From: Haloarcula rubripromontorii
Lineage (GTDB): Archaea; Halobacteriota; Halobacteria; Halobacteriales; Haloarculaceae
DNA length: 64,000 bases
Direction of reading: 5' to 3'
Assembly: GCF_001280425.1 (NCBI RefSeq)
Contig: NZ_LIUF01000006.1
Location: 62,001 to 126,000, forward strand
Below, in pieces: positions 1-9,356 of this stretch. A program made the position numbers and the translations under genes. The notes under the pieces were generated by a model. That model was not told where the DNA came from, searched no databases, and saw only the letters and a program-made list of their open reading frames with translations. Numbering within the stretch: position 1 is the stretch's first letter; the number at the start of each line of letters is the position of its first letter.

Positions 1-161
1 ACATTGCAATGTTCGGCATGACCCAGCGGATTCACAGCGCTGTCCACCACGCGCAGGGCGAGCCGGACGAGCAGATCGTCGCGCTCGAAGAGGAAACCAG
101 CGAGCTGTTCGAGGAGCGCTTCGGCCAGTCCTTCGCCGAACTGACCGGCCACGACCACTAA
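1..161 (+). CDS. C-terminal end of an unidentified protein (5' truncated)
   Basis: An open frame enters from the left edge (codons in phase from base 3) and stops at 159-161. The visible 52 residues are acidic and probably helical, rich in Glu and Gln, and end in a His-rich GHDH tail. I do not recognise the family and the start is outside the window. It converges on the riboflavin reductase gene with about 16 bases between the two stops. Confidence 0.6.
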   Translation, partial: IAMFGMTQRIHSAVHHAQGEPDEQIVALEEETSELFEERFGQSFAELTGHDH

Positions 162-177
162 TTCTGCCGGCCAGTTC

Positions 178-837
178 TCAGAATTGCCAGTGTAGTACCA
201 CTCCGTCGTCAAGCCGCTGGACGTCGGCCAGCTCCGGCTCCGGGAAGTCCTCGATGAAGCCGTCGCCGTCGGCCAGCGTCGGCGCGTCCCGGCCGCCGAT
301 GACCTTCGGACCGACGTAGACGAACAGGTCGTCGACCAGCGCCTCCTCAAGCAGGCCGAAGATGAGTTCGCCGCCGCCTTCGACCATGAGCTGGTCGATG
401 CCGTCGCCTTCAAGCTTCGCGAGCGTCGTCGTGAGGTCGACACGGTCCTCGCCAGCGGCGATAACGTACGCGCCAGCGTCTTCCATCTCCTCGATGAAGT
501 CCGGCGGCGCGGCTTCGCTGACGAGGAGGTAGGTCTGGGCGCGGTCGTCAAGCACCGTTGCGTCCGGTGGCGTTCGGATGCGGGAGTCGGCGACGACGCG
601 CGCGGGGTTCTCCGGGTCGCCACGCTCGACCCGGGCGGCGCGGCGGTCGGGGTCATCGATAGTCAGTGAGGGGTCGTCGGCGAGAATCGTGCCGACACCG
701 ACCATCACGGCGTCGCTGTCGGCCCGAAGCTGGTCGACGCGGTCGAAATCGTCCGGGCCGGAGATGGCGATCTGTTCGCGGCGGCGGGAGGAGAGCTTCC
801 CGTCGACACTCATGGCGGCGTTGACGACGACGTGCAT
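178..837 (-). CDS. arfC: 2,5-diamino-6-(ribosylamino)-4(3H)-pyrimidinone 5'-phosphate reductase
   Basis: This 219-residue protein is a stand-alone RibD C-terminal (dihydrofolate-reductase-like) domain. In archaeal riboflavin synthesis this family reduces the ribosyl side chain of the pyrimidinone intermediate with NAD(P)H. The N-terminus has the family pattern VVVNAAMSVDGKLSS, followed by a DAVMVGVGTILADDPSLT segment and a late glycine-rich VEGGGELIFGLL segment that fits cofactor binding. Length matches single-domain archaeal enzymes, and there is no deaminase domain as in bacterial RibD. The ATG at 837 opens directly on the conserved start. It is monocistronic and convergent with the gene at the left edge. 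The cytosolic role is known for the family; the assignment here rests on motifs. Confidence 0.9.
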   Translation of the reverse strand: MHVVVNAAMSVDGKLSSRRREQIAISGPDDFDRVDQLRADSDAVMVGVGTILADDPSLTIDDPDRRAARVERGDPENPARVVADSRIRTPPDATVLDDRAQTYLLVSEAAPPDFIEEMEDAGAYVIAAGEDRVDLTTTLAKLEGDGIDQLMVEGGGELIFGLLEEALVDDLFVYVGPKVIGGRDAPTLADGDGFIEDFPEPELADVQRLDDGVVLHWQF

Positions 838-875
838 ACTCGTTCGTGCCGGTGATACGTCAAACGGCTTTTGGG

Positions 876-1340
876 TTACGTTCGGGAGGAGGTCGTCTCG
901 GGGCGCTTGGAGAGCTTTCGGACGTCGAGTTTCTTGACGGTGCCGTCGGCGGTTTGCAGCTTCAACACCGTCTTGTTCAGTACCAGCTCCGCGACGTCAA
1001 GCGTTACTTCGCTGGTCCAGCCCCGGAGTCTGACCATCCCTTCCTCGTCGATTTCAAGGAACGTCCGCGGCTTGCGCTGGGTGCCCATCGTCCACTCCTC
1101 GTCGCCGACAGAGAGTTCCTGCCCGCCGCTTTCCGTCCAGCGGAACACGCAGGCGAACTGCTCGCGGGGTTGGTCGGCGCGGTCGTGATCGACCCGCGTC
1201 CACTGCTCGAAGTCGACGCCGAAATGGGCGGCCCACAGTTCCAGATACTCGAAGTCGAACTTCTTTTTGCCGTCGTTGTTCCGACCGCTCCGCCAGATGA
1301 CGTGAGCCGCAGATGGTTTCGACCCGAACAGACTGCCCAT
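876..1340 (-). CDS. Conserved haloarchaeal protein of unknown function
   Basis: This is a 154-residue soluble protein with no signal peptide or membrane segment. The N-terminal half is rich in aromatic residues (WAAHFGVDFEQW, FACVFRW), the middle contains short beta-like stretches, and the C-terminus is basic and Ser/Thr rich, unusual for an acidic proteome. The ATG at 1340 is the first in-frame start. It is divergent from rpa1, with 244 bases between them. I recognise no catalytic motif and assign no function. Confidence 0.7.
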   Translation of the reverse strand: MGSLFGSKPSAAHVIWRSGRNNDGKKKFDFEYLELWAAHFGVDFEQWTRVDHDRADQPREQFACVFRWTESGGQELSVGDEEWTMGTQRKPRTFLEIDEEGMVRLRGWTSEVTLDVAELVLNKTVLKLQTADGTVKKLDVRKLSKRPETTSSRT

Positions 1341-1584
1341 AGTCAGGACCTCCGGTATCCGCGTTCGGTATCAGGTCCGATATTTTCCTTCCCGGTTAGC
1401 TTGACAGGCCCAGTAACGAGAAATTCAGCCGTCTGGAACACACTAACTCGGTCAGAGAGCATACACTGAGAGATTGCAGTATCACAAATAAGAATTTTGG
1501 GCGATTTCAAACAGGTTGTCGACGGCCGTGCCCGCGAGGGCCGGCCGAAAACGCTTTTGAGTGCGCCCACCGAACCGTCGGTCG
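1341..1584. promoter_or_regulatory. Divergent intergenic region upstream of rpa1
   Basis: This 244-base gap separates two divergently read genes. It is richer in A/T than its surroundings around 1470-1500. A TATA-like GCTTTTGAG lies near 1550-1558, about 28 bases before the rpa1 ATG at 1585, fitting a leaderless transcript. An AAAATATC stretch on the minus strand near 1377-1387 could serve the leftward gene. A GGCCG-rich partial palindrome lies at about 1523-1545. Confidence 0.4.
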
Positions 1585-2865
1585 ATGTCTCTCGAAGACC
1601 ATGCCGAGGAGCTCGCCTCCGACCTCGGTGTTGACAAAGAGGAGGTCACACGCGACCTAAAGAACCTCGTGAACTACTCCGTCCCCATGGACGAGGCCAA
1701 GCAGAGCCTCAGGCGGAAGTACGGCGACGGCAGCTCGGGCGGCGACGCCACGCCGTCGAGCAAGGCCATCAGCGAGGTCTCGACCGACGACTCGAACGTG
1801 ACGGTCACCGCCGTGGTGCTCACGTCGGGTCGCCGGTCCATCCAGTACAACGGGGAACAGCACGTCATCCGCGAGGGCGAACTCGCCGACGAGACGGGGA
1901 AGATATCCTACACCGCGTGGGACGGTTTCTCCGGCGATCTCGAACCCGGCCAGACGGTCCGGCTCGGAAACGCTGGTGTCCGCGAGTGGGACGGCCAGCC
2001 GGAACTCAATCTGGGTGACAGCACCGACCCCGAGGTCGTCGACGAAACCCTCGACATCGACTACGATGTCGGCGGCCGCGCTGCGCTGCAGGACCTCGCA
2101 CCGGGCGACCGCGGCATCAGTGCCGAGGTGCAAGTGCTGGAGTGCGAGCAGAAAGTTATCGACGGCCGCGACGGCGAGACGACGATTCTCAGCGGCGTCC
2201 TCGGCGACGAGAGCGGCCGGCTCCCGTTCACCGACTGGGAGCCCCACGACGAAATCGAAGAAGGGGCGTCCGTGCGCTTAGACGAGACGTTTGTCCGTGA
2301 GTTCCGCGGCGCGCCATCGGTGAACGTCTCCGAGTTCTCGACCGTGACCGCGCTGGACCGCACGGTCGAGGTGGCCGAAGACGCACCGCGGCTGTCCATC
2401 CGCGAGGCCGTCGAGAGCGGCGGCCTGTTCGACGTGGAACTGGCTGGCAACGTCATCGAGGTCCGGGACGGCTCTGGCCTCATCGAGCGGTGCCCGGAGT
2501 GTGGCCGTGTCATCCAGAACGGCCAGTGTCGCTCCCACGGCGCGGTCGAGGGCGAGGACGACCTGCGGACGAAGGCGATTCTCGACGACGGGACCGCCAC
2601 CGTCACCGCGGTGCTTGACGCCGAACTGACCGCCAGAGTCTACGGCGGTGACCTCGACGACGCCCGCGAGCACGCCCGCGACGCCATGGACAAGGAAGTC
2701 GTCGCCGACCGCATCAGCGATCGCATCGTCGGCCGCGAGTTCGTCGTCCGCGGGTCGCTGTCGGTCGACGAGTACGGCGCGAACCTCACCGCCTCGACAT
2801 TTACCGAGGCAGACGACGACCCGGCAGCGCGTGCGCAGACCCTTCTACAGGAGGCAGACACATGA
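1585..2865 (+). CDS. rpa1: Replication protein A, single-stranded DNA-binding protein
   Basis: RPA coats and protects single-stranded DNA during replication and repair. This 426-residue protein starts with a helical acidic region, followed by OB-fold regions over roughly residues 70-400. A zinc finger near the C-terminal OB fold has C303, C306, C315 and H318 as candidate ligands. The start is the ATG at 1585; an in-frame GTG eight codons upstream looks like promoter sequence because a TATA-like element sits there. The stop overlaps the next start by four bases (ATGA). Order and overlap match the haloarchaeal rpa1-rpap1-rpe operon characterised in Haloferax, in which the RPA and RPAP proteins interact. 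Length also matches Haloferax RPA1. Confidence 0.95.
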   Translation: MSLEDHAEELASDLGVDKEEVTRDLKNLVNYSVPMDEAKQSLRRKYGDGSSGGDATPSSKAISEVSTDDSNVTVTAVVLTSGRRSIQYNGEQHVIREGELADETGKISYTAWDGFSGDLEPGQTVRLGNAGVREWDGQPELNLGDSTDPEVVDETLDIDYDVGGRAALQDLAPGDRGISAEVQVLECEQKVIDGRDGETTILSGVLGDESGRLPFTDWEPHDEIEEGASVRLDETFVREFRGAPSVNVSEFSTVTALDRTVEVAEDAPRLSIREAVESGGLFDVELAGNVIEVRDGSGLIERCPECGRVIQNGQCRSHGAVEGEDDLRTKAILDDGTATVTAVLDAELTARVYGGDLDDAREHARDAMDKEVVADRISDRIVGREFVVRGSLSVDEYGANLTASTFTEADDDPAARAQTLLQEADT

Positions 2866-4622
2866 GCGAATCCGGAGACGGCGGCCCCGGCCGCCGTGAA
2901 GTCGCCCACCGGCTGTTCGCCGCGGAGTTCGACGACGCCGACTTCTCGTACTCTGAGTCCGACGAGGAGCGGGCCCCGAACTACGTCGTCACGCCGACCG
3001 GCGCGCGTGTCAACCGCCTGTTCCTCGTCGGTGTCCTCACCGAACTCGAACAGGTCAACGACGACGTGCTTCGGGCCCGCGTGGTCGACCCGACCGGCCC
3101 GTTTGTCATCTATGCTGGCCAGTATCAGCCCGACGAACTGGCCTTCCTCGAAGCCGCCGACCCGCCGATGTTTGTCGCCGTCACGGGCAAGGCCCGCACC
3201 TTCCAGCCCGACGACAGCGACCGGGTGTTCACCTCGGTCCGGCCCGAGAGCATCAGCGAGGTCGACGCGGACACCCGGGACCGCTGGGTCGTGCAGGCCG
3301 CCGAGCAGACCGTCTCGCGCATCGGACAGTTGGCCAGTGCGAAGCAGGCCGGTCTGGCCGGCGACGACCTCCGCCTCGCGCTGCTCGACCGGGGTGTCGG
3401 CGAGAGCGCTGCGGCCGGCATCACGCTCGCGCTGGACCACTACGGCACCACCGGCGACTACCTCGATGCACTTCGAACGACAGCGCTTGACGCCGCTCGC
3501 GTCGTCGCTGGCGACACGGACGAAGCGGAGGGGCTGTCGCTGTCACCGGGGGACGGGACCGACGACCCGATTCCGCTGCTTGCCTCCCTCGACCTCGATA
3601 CTGCCCTTTCGACGCCGGAGACGACCGACGAAGACATCAGCGCGTCAGCCGAATCAGGGTCGCCATCGGAGGGAGCGACCGACGACGGAGACGTGACCGA
3701 GCCGAGCGCACAGACGGCCGCAACGCCAGATAGCGAACCGGCGACGGCCGACGTGGCCGACGCGGCCGAGACAGGTGCGCCCGCAGACGCCGCCGACGCC
3801 GAGCCGGCCCCAGAGTCAGCCGGTGCGCCGGCCGGCGACGAATCGCCCGAGCCGGACGCTGACGCGGCCACCAGCAACGCTCCCGCCGAGACCCCCGAAA
3901 CCGCAACCGACGCAGCGGCGGACGAGACCACCGCAGACGACTCCGCAAGCGAGGACGCCTCGACGCCCGCATCGAGTGAGTCCGTGGACGAGGCGACGAC
4001 GTCGGGCGAGCCATCGACCGACGCGACGCCGGGGGACGTGCCTGACGCGTCGTCGGAACCCGACGATGACCTCGGCGACTTCGATACCGAGTTCGAACTG
4101 GATGCAGACGAGCGCGAAGAGATAGAACAGGAGTACGGTACGGACTTCCAGAGCGGGACCGAGGTCGACGAGCCCGGCGCGGCCGACATCGAGACACCGG
4201 ATCCCGAGGAACTGGCCGACGCGGCCGAGACAGGTGCGCCCGCCGACGCCGCCGACGCCGAGCCGGCCCCAGAGTCGGCCGGTGCGCCGGCCGGCGACGA
4301 ATCGCCCGAGCCGGACGCCGACGCGGCCACCAGCGACGCCCCCGCCGAGACGCCCGAAACCGCGACCGATGCGTCGGCGGACGAGACTACCGCCGGCGAG
4401 GCCGCGAGCGAGGACGCCGCCGAGGATGTGGACCTCGAAGACGCCGCTATGGAAGTCATGGACGAACTCGACGACGGCAGCGGGGCCGACCGCGAGGAAC
4501 TCCGGTCGACGGTCGCGGGCCGGTACGGCGCGGACGCCGACGCCGTCGAAGACGCCATCCAGGACGCCCTGATGGGCGGTCGCTGCTACGAGCCTGAGGA
4601 CGGGAAGCTCAAGCCAATATAA
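2862..4622 (+). CDS. rpap1: RPA-associated protein RPAP1 (COG3390), with duplicated acidic linker
   Basis: This is the partner of RPA1, translationally coupled through an ATGA overlap. Residues 1 to about 200 form the conserved OB-fold-containing region, including a segment around VDPTGPFVIYAGQYQPDELA. The last 60 or so residues resemble a winged helix and end in GRCYEPEDGKLKPI. Between them lies a very long Ala/Asp/Glu/Thr/Pro linker, which makes this protein (586 residues) much longer than typical RPAPs. The linker contains a near-perfect duplication of about 69 residues, visible as direct DNA repeats at 3754-3959 and 4213-4418. The linker is probably disordered. RPAP proteins are known to associate with their cognate RPA; the role of the extended linker is unknown. 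Confidence 0.9.
   Translation: MSESGDGGPGRREVAHRLFAAEFDDADFSYSESDEERAPNYVVTPTGARVNRLFLVGVLTELEQVNDDVLRARVVDPTGPFVIYAGQYQPDELAFLEAADPPMFVAVTGKARTFQPDDSDRVFTSVRPESISEVDADTRDRWVVQAAEQTVSRIGQLASAKQAGLAGDDLRLALLDRGVGESAAAGITLALDHYGTTGDYLDALRTTALDAARVVAGDTDEAEGLSLSPGDGTDDPIPLLASLDLDTALSTPETTDEDISASAESGSPSEGATDDGDVTEPSAQTAATPDSEPATADVADAAETGAPADAADAEPAPESAGAPAGDESPEPDADAATSNAPAETPETATDAAADETTADDSASEDASTPASSESVDEATTSGEPSTDATPGDVPDASSEPDDDLGDFDTEFELDADEREEIEQEYGTDFQSGTEVDEPGAADIETPDPEELADAAETGAPADAADAEPAPESAGAPAGDESPEPDADAATSDAPAETPETATDASADETTAGEAASEDAAEDVDLEDAAMEVMDELDDGSGADREELRSTVAGRYGADADAVEDAIQDALMGGRCYEPEDGKLKPI
3754..3959 (+). repeat. Direct repeat copy 1 inside rpap1
   Basis: This 206-base unit encodes an acidic Ala/Pro/Asp-rich segment starting ADAAETGAPADAADAEP. 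The second copy lies exactly 459 bases (153 codons) downstream, so the reading frame is preserved. The copies are almost identical at the 5' end and diverge gradually toward GAGGACGCC at the 3' end. Confidence 0.9.
4213..4418 (+). repeat. Direct repeat copy 2 inside rpap1
   Basis: This is the second copy of the linker duplication. Differences from copy 1 are mainly single substitutions (for example Asn to Asp after the ATS triplet, and changes near the end), pointing to a fairly recent duplication or ongoing gene conversion. Confidence 0.9.
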
Positions 4623-4641
4623 CCGAAGGACGGCTCATGGC

Positions 4642-4666
4642 CGGTTCCGGGAGCGCTCTGGAACCG
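4642..4666 (+). terminator. Hairpin between rpap1 and rpe
   Basis: A seven-base-pair stem (CGGTTCC/GGAACCG) with an 11-base loop lies in the 85-base gap between rpap1 and rpe, followed after ten bases by CTTTT. It could be a partial terminator or processing site that separates rpe from the first two genes. It is only a predicted structure. Confidence 0.3.
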
Positions 4667-4707
4667 AGCCGCGGTGCTTTTCTCGCCCGACGGCTAACAC
4701 AGGAGCG

Positions 4708-5457
4708 ATGCGCGTCGAACCGCTCCCCGGCGTTCCAGCGGCCACCGTCGATACTGACGGCGAGCGGTTGCTGGCGGTGGCCGACTACCACGCCGGCATC
4801 GAAGCGGGCCTCAGATACGAGGGCGTCGAACTCCAGTCGGCCGCCGCGGCCCGTCGGGAGCGGTTGCTGGTGTGTCTGGACCGCGCCCGTGCTGACCGCC
4901 TCGTAGTCGTCGGCGATCTGGGCCACGCTATCGGCGATCCGTTCGATGACGAACGGGGGGAGCTTGAAACGCTGTTCGGTGCCCTCGACATACCTGTAAC
5001 GCTGGTGAAAGGGAATCACGACGGCGGGCTGGAGTCCGTCCTGACCGACTTCGACGCCGATATCGAAGTGACGCCGGGACATGGCACGCGTATTGGTTCG
5101 GTCGGGTTCGCCCACGGCCACACCTGGCCTGCGCCGGATGTACTCGAATCCAACGTCGTCTGTGTCGGCCACGAACACCCGGTCGTCCGACTTGAGGACA
5201 GCGTCGGCGGCACACAGAAGGAGCGCGCCTGGCTCCGCGGCTCGCTGGTGGCCGACCCCTTTGCCGAGCAGTTCGGCCAGCCGCTCGATGACGCTCCTGA
5301 TATTGTGGTCTTCCCAGCGTTTAACGACCGCTCCGGCGGGACATGGGTCAACGTCGACGGGCAGGAGTTCCTCGCTCCGTTCCTGCCCGAGGGGCTGGCG
5401 GACGCCGAAGCGTTCCTCCTCGATGGCACGCGGTTAGGGGCCTACCAGCAGGTCTGA
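4708..5457 (+). CDS. rpe: Calcineurin-like metallophosphoesterase of the rpa operon (Rpe)
   Basis: This is a binuclear-metal phosphoesterase of 249 residues. The motif ladder is clear: ADYHAGIE (D-x-H), VVGDLGH (GD), KGNHDGG (GNHD), then GFAHGHTW and GHEHPVV supplying the late histidines. It belongs to the MJ0037-like single-domain phosphoesterases found beside rpa genes in haloarchaea. A Haloferax homologue lies in the rpa1 operon and is called rpe; its substrate is unknown to me. The ATG at 4708 follows a purine-rich AGGAGCG, a plausible ribosome-binding site consistent with operon expression. It converges on fbp. Confidence 0.88.
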   Translation: MRVEPLPGVPAATVDTDGERLLAVADYHAGIEAGLRYEGVELQSAAAARRERLLVCLDRARADRLVVVGDLGHAIGDPFDDERGELETLFGALDIPVTLVKGNHDGGLESVLTDFDADIEVTPGHGTRIGSVGFAHGHTWPAPDVLESNVVCVGHEHPVVRLEDSVGGTQKERAWLRGSLVADPFAEQFGQPLDDAPDIVVFPAFNDRSGGTWVNVDGQEFLAPFLPEGLADAEAFLLDGTRLGAYQQV

Positions 5458-5474
5458 GCCGACTGTCTGTCAAC

Positions 5475-6323
5475 CTATTCTTCCGAAAGCCCCGCTTCGA
5501 GTTCGTCGACAAGTTCGGTGTTGCCGAGGAACGTCGGCGTCCGGTCGTGGATACCATCCGGTTCGACAGCGAGTAACGACTGCGAGCCATCGCTGGAAGC
5601 GCCACCGGCCGCCTCGACGAGGTATGCGAGTGGGGCCGATTCGAAGTGGACCCGGAGTTTCCCGTTCGGATACCCCGTCGTCGCCGGATAGCCGAACAGC
5701 CCGCCGTACTCGAGGACCTGCGCCAGATCGGCGACAGTCGCCCCACCGTAGCGGAGCTTCAGGTCCCGCTCGAAGGACTGCGCGATGGCGTTGAACTCGT
5801 CGGTTCGCTCGCCGGTCTTACCCGCGAGACCGACAACTGTCGCCTCCGCCGGCAGTTCGAACTGTCCCCAGCGCTCGCTGTGCCCGTCCCGGAGGAGGTG
5901 CTCCTGAACGACATCGCGGTCGGACCGGGCGATAGTTAGCGTCGTGTACGGGCCGTACAGCACCATCAGCGACGCGACCATTTCCCGACCTGCCGCGGGG
6001 AGTTCGGCGTCGTAGACCCCGATTATTGTCCCCACGGAGTTGTTCGAGGCGAGGTTCGAGGAGCCATCGAGCGGGTCGATAGCGATACTGTAGCCATCGC
6101 CGCAGTCGACCACGTCGCTGCGCTCCTCGCTCGCGTACGCACCGATGCCGTCGATGTACGCGAGCGCGTCGAAAAACAGGTCGTCGGCCCACACGTCGCC
6201 ACCGACCTGTTGTTCCCCGCTCGGGTTCTCGCCGGCGGCTCTGTTGGCGTAGTTCGCCAGATTCCCACTGACGTAATGTGCCGTATCCTTCACCGCTCGT
6301 TCGATTTCATCGAGCGTGTTCAC
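5475..6323 (-). CDS. fbp: Fructose-1,6-bisphosphatase class I
   Basis: This enzyme removes the 1-phosphate of fructose 1,6-bisphosphate in gluconeogenesis. The 282-residue protein has the metal-binding signature [17 protein letters not shown] around residues 90-107, typical of class I FBPases rather than archaeal class IV or V enzymes. An upstream YASEERSD segment and a C-terminal [19 protein letters not shown] segment (substrate and metal site) are also present. The start is GTG at 6323; the ATG just upstream is out of frame. It is monocistronic, head to head with the Lhr helicase gene. Haloarchaea generally use class I FBPase, consistent with this call. Confidence 0.93.
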   Translation of the reverse strand: MNTLDEIERAVKDTAHYVSGNLANYANRAAGENPSGEQQVGGDVWADDLFFDALAYIDGIGAYASEERSDVVDCGDGYSIAIDPLDGSSNLASNNSVGTIIGVYDAELPAAGREMVASLMVLYGPYTTLTIARSDRDVVQEHLLRDGHSERWGQFELPAEATVVGLAGKTGERTDEFNAIAQSFERDLKLRYGGATVADLAQVLEYGGLFGYPATTGYPNGKLRVHFESAPLAYLVEAAGGASSDGSQSLLAVEPDGIHDRTPTFLGNTELVDELEAGLSEE

Positions 6324-6500
6324 GGGCCATCACCGGTCGCAGTTGCACAGGTGTCAGTCATGGTTTCACATGTCTCTGTGCAACGACATAAGGCTGTACC
6401 CGCCACGCCCCTGCAACGCCCGCAATGCCCTGGTTACCGACGGGGGACGAGAGAATGTGACACAACGTGTTTAACCCGGTGTAGTCGCTAGAGAGGGGCG
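6324..6500. promoter_or_regulatory. Divergent fbp / lhr promoter region
   Basis: This 177-base gap carries a TATA-like GTTTAACCC at about 6470-6477, some 27 bases before the lhr ATG at 6501, fitting a leaderless lhr transcript. On the minus strand a CCTTATGTC element near 6389-6397 could serve fbp with a short leader. No clear operator palindrome is seen. Confidence 0.4.
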
Positions 6501-9335
6501 ATGACTGACGGGGTCGCTCGCGGCGATGACGCCTTTACTGCACTCGGTCCGGCCGTCCGCAGTGCGCTCTCAGAGCGCGGCTTCACGACGCCGACTGACC
6601 CACAGCGAAAGGCGATTCCGACCCTGGCTGACGGGCGGGACGCGCTGGTGGTCGCACCGACCGGTACCGGTAAAACAGAGACGGCGATGTTGCCGGTCTT
6701 CGACGCATTAGCACAGTCCGAGGACCGTTTTGGCATCGGCGCGCTGTATATCACGCCGCTTCGGGCGCTCAACCGCGACATGCGCCAGCGCCTCGACTGG
6801 TGGGGCGAAACGCTCGGCCTCGAAGTGGACGTTCGCCATGGCGACACGACGGACTACCAGCGCCAGAAGCAGGCCGACGACCCGCCGGACGTGCTCGTAA
6901 CCACGCCCGAGACGCTTCAGGCGATGCTTACCGGGTCGAAGCTCCGGACGGCGCTCGAAGACGTGGAACATATCGTTATCGACGAGGTGCACGAACTCGC
7001 CGCGGCCAAGCGAGGTGCGCAGTTGACCATCGGACTCGAACGGCTCCGAGAACTGTCCGGGCAGTTCCAGCGCATCGGACTCTCGGCGACTGTCGGCGAC
7101 CCACACGAGGTCGGCCGGTTTCTCACTGGCGGCCGGACGTGTGCCATCGTGGAAGTGGACATCGGCAGTCGACTGGACATCGAGGTGGTCCGGCCCCAGA
7201 TTACCGACCGTGACGAAGAGCTGTCGAGTACACTCGTCACCGACGCCGGGACGGCCAGCCACGTTCGGTATATCGCGGATCTCATCGGCGAGCACGAGTC
7301 TGTCCTGCTATTTGTCAATACCCGGCAGACAGCGGAGGCACTGGGCTCGCGGTTCAAGGAACTGGGAACCGACCTCGGCGTCCATCACGGCTCGCTGTCG
7401 AAAGAAGCGCGAATCGACGTGGAGGACCGGTTCAAAGCCGGCGACCTCGACGCCCTGCTGTGTACCTCTTCGATGGAATTGGGTATCGACGTGGGCCACG
7501 TCGACCACGTCGTCCAGTACGGCAGCCCCCGGCAAGTGTCCCGCCTCGTCCAGCGGGTCGGCCGCGCCGGCCACCGGCGCGATCTCGTCTCCTCGGGGAC
7601 GGTTGTCACCACCGACACCGACGACACGCTGGAGGCGCTGGCGATTGCGAGACAGGCCGAAGCTGGCGACGTCGAACCGGCCGAAATCCACGACGGCAGC
7701 CTCGATACCGTTGCCAACCAGATCGCCGGGCTGGTGATGGACACCGGCGAAATCCGGGCGATGCGGGCCTTCGAGATACTGACCCGCGCGTACCCGTTTC
7801 GTGATCTCGGCGAGACCCAGTTCAAGCAGGTCGTCGAAGAACTCGCGGCGAACAACGTCATCTGGCTGGACGAGGACCGGGACACTCTGGAGAAGCGGCG
7901 CGGGACCTGGCAGTACTTCTATCAGAACCTCTCGATGATCCCCGACGAGGCCACCTACGACGTGGAGGACGTGGCCTCGGGCCAGCAGGTCGGAACCCTC
8001 GATGAGAAGTTCGTCGTCAACTTCGCCACGCCGGGCGAGGTGTTCGTCCAGCGCGGGGAGATGTGGCGCATCACGAACATCGACGAGGAGGAAGAGGTCG
8101 TGACCGTCTCGCCCATCGAGGACCCCGCCGGCGAGGTCCCCTCGTGGGTCGGCCAGGAGATTCCGGTTCCAAGAGCTGTCGCCGCAGAGGTCGGTGAACT
8201 CCGCCGCGTGGCTGGTCGACAGCTACAGGACGGAGCCGAGACTGACGCCGTCGCCAGAGACGTAGCGACTCGCTACGCCGCCGGCCCCGAGACTGTCGCC
8301 GACGGCCTCTCGCAGGTCGAGAACCACGAGGGGCCGATCCCCGACGACACGACTATTCTGGTTGAGTTCCACGGCCGAGAGGTCATCATCAACGCCTGCT
8401 ACGGCCACAAAATAAACGAGACGCTGGGCCGGGTACTCTCTGCGCTGCTCGGCCAGCGAGCGGGCGAATCAGTCGCGATGGAGGTCGACCCCTACCGGAT
8501 CACGCTCGAAGTCCCGCGGCGCATCACCGCCGGCGACGTCATCGAGGTCATCGAGGATACTGACCCCGACCACCTGCCCGCTCTCGTCGAACTGAGCCTC
8601 AAGAACGCCGACGCGCTGAAGTTCAAACTGGCGCAGGTGGCGACGAAGTTCGGCTCACTCAAGCGCTGGCGGGGCCGCGGGTCGACGGATTTCGGCCGCG
8701 ACCGTCTGCTCGCTGCGCTGGAGGACACGCCGATGTACGACGAAGCCCTCCGAGAGGTACGCCACGAGGACCTCGCCATCGGGGCGACGGCTGACCTCCT
8801 CCGGGACATCCAGCGCGGTGACGTAGCCCTCGAAACGGTGGGCGAGCAAACGCCAATCGGGACCGGCGGGAGCGCCTCCGGGCGAGAACTCCTCTCGCCG
8901 GAGAACGCCGACGCGAGCGTCATCAAGACGGTCAAGGAACGAATCCAGAGTGACCGTGTCATCCTCATGTGTTTACACTGCAAGGAGTGGGACCGAAAAC
9001 AGCAGGTCAAGCGTGTGCGCGACCAGCCGTCGTGTCCACACTGTGGCTCGACCCGCATCGCCGCGCTGAATCCCTGGGCCGACGAAGTCGTTTCGGCCGT
9101 CCGGACCGATGACAAGGACGACGAGCAGGAGAAGATGACCGAACGAGCCTATCGCTCGGCCTCGCTGGTCCAGAGTCACGGGAAGCGAGCGGTGGTCGCG
9201 CTGGCGGCCCGCGGCGTCGGTCCGCACAACGCCGCCCGCATCATCAACCGTCTGCGGGAGGACGAAGACGAGTTCTATCGGGACATCCTCCGACAGGAGC
9301 GGGAGTACGCCCGCACCCAGTCATTCTGGGGTTGA
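6501..9335 (+). CDS. lhr: Lhr-type superfamily 2 DNA helicase
   Basis: This is an ATP-dependent 3'-5' helicase of the Lhr family, linked to DNA repair in archaea. Walker A (APTGTGKTE) is near residues 51-59, Walker B is the DEVH box near residue 160, and SATVGDP is motif III. The second RecA domain has VNTRQTAEALG and the terminal VQRVGRAGHRRD of motif VI. A long Lhr-core follows (winged-helix and beta-bundle region). A zinc-binding motif pair, CLHC and CPHC, lies near residues 824-848, followed by a short helical C-terminus with a TERAYRSASLVQSHGKRA segment. At 944 residues it matches haloarchaeal Lhr proteins. It is monocistronic. Confidence 0.92.
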   Translation: MTDGVARGDDAFTALGPAVRSALSERGFTTPTDPQRKAIPTLADGRDALVVAPTGTGKTETAMLPVFDALAQSEDRFGIGALYITPLRALNRDMRQRLDWWGETLGLEVDVRHGDTTDYQRQKQADDPPDVLVTTPETLQAMLTGSKLRTALEDVEHIVIDEVHELAAAKRGAQLTIGLERLRELSGQFQRIGLSATVGDPHEVGRFLTGGRTCAIVEVDIGSRLDIEVVRPQITDRDEELSSTLVTDAGTASHVRYIADLIGEHESVLLFVNTRQTAEALGSRFKELGTDLGVHHGSLSKEARIDVEDRFKAGDLDALLCTSSMELGIDVGHVDHVVQYGSPRQVSRLVQRVGRAGHRRDLVSSGTVVTTDTDDTLEALAIARQAEAGDVEPAEIHDGSLDTVANQIAGLVMDTGEIRAMRAFEILTRAYPFRDLGETQFKQVVEELAANNVIWLDEDRDTLEKRRGTWQYFYQNLSMIPDEATYDVEDVASGQQVGTLDEKFVVNFATPGEVFVQRGEMWRITNIDEEEEVVTVSPIEDPAGEVPSWVGQEIPVPRAVAAEVGELRRVAGRQLQDGAETDAVARDVATRYAAGPETVADGLSQVENHEGPIPDDTTILVEFHGREVIINACYGHKINETLGRVLSALLGQRAGESVAMEVDPYRITLEVPRRITAGDVIEVIEDTDPDHLPALVELSLKNADALKFKLAQVATKFGSLKRWRGRGSTDFGRDRLLAALEDTPMYDEALREVRHEDLAIGATADLLRDIQRGDVALETVGEQTPIGTGGSASGRELLSPENADASVIKTVKERIQSDRVILMCLHCKEWDRKQQVKRVRDQPSCPHCGSTRIAALNPWADEVVSAVRTDDKDDEQEKMTERAYRSASLVQSHGKRAVVALAARGVGPHNAARIINRLREDEDEFYRDILRQEREYARTQSFWG

Positions 9336-9356
9336 CGGCCAGCGGACGCCGGCAGT

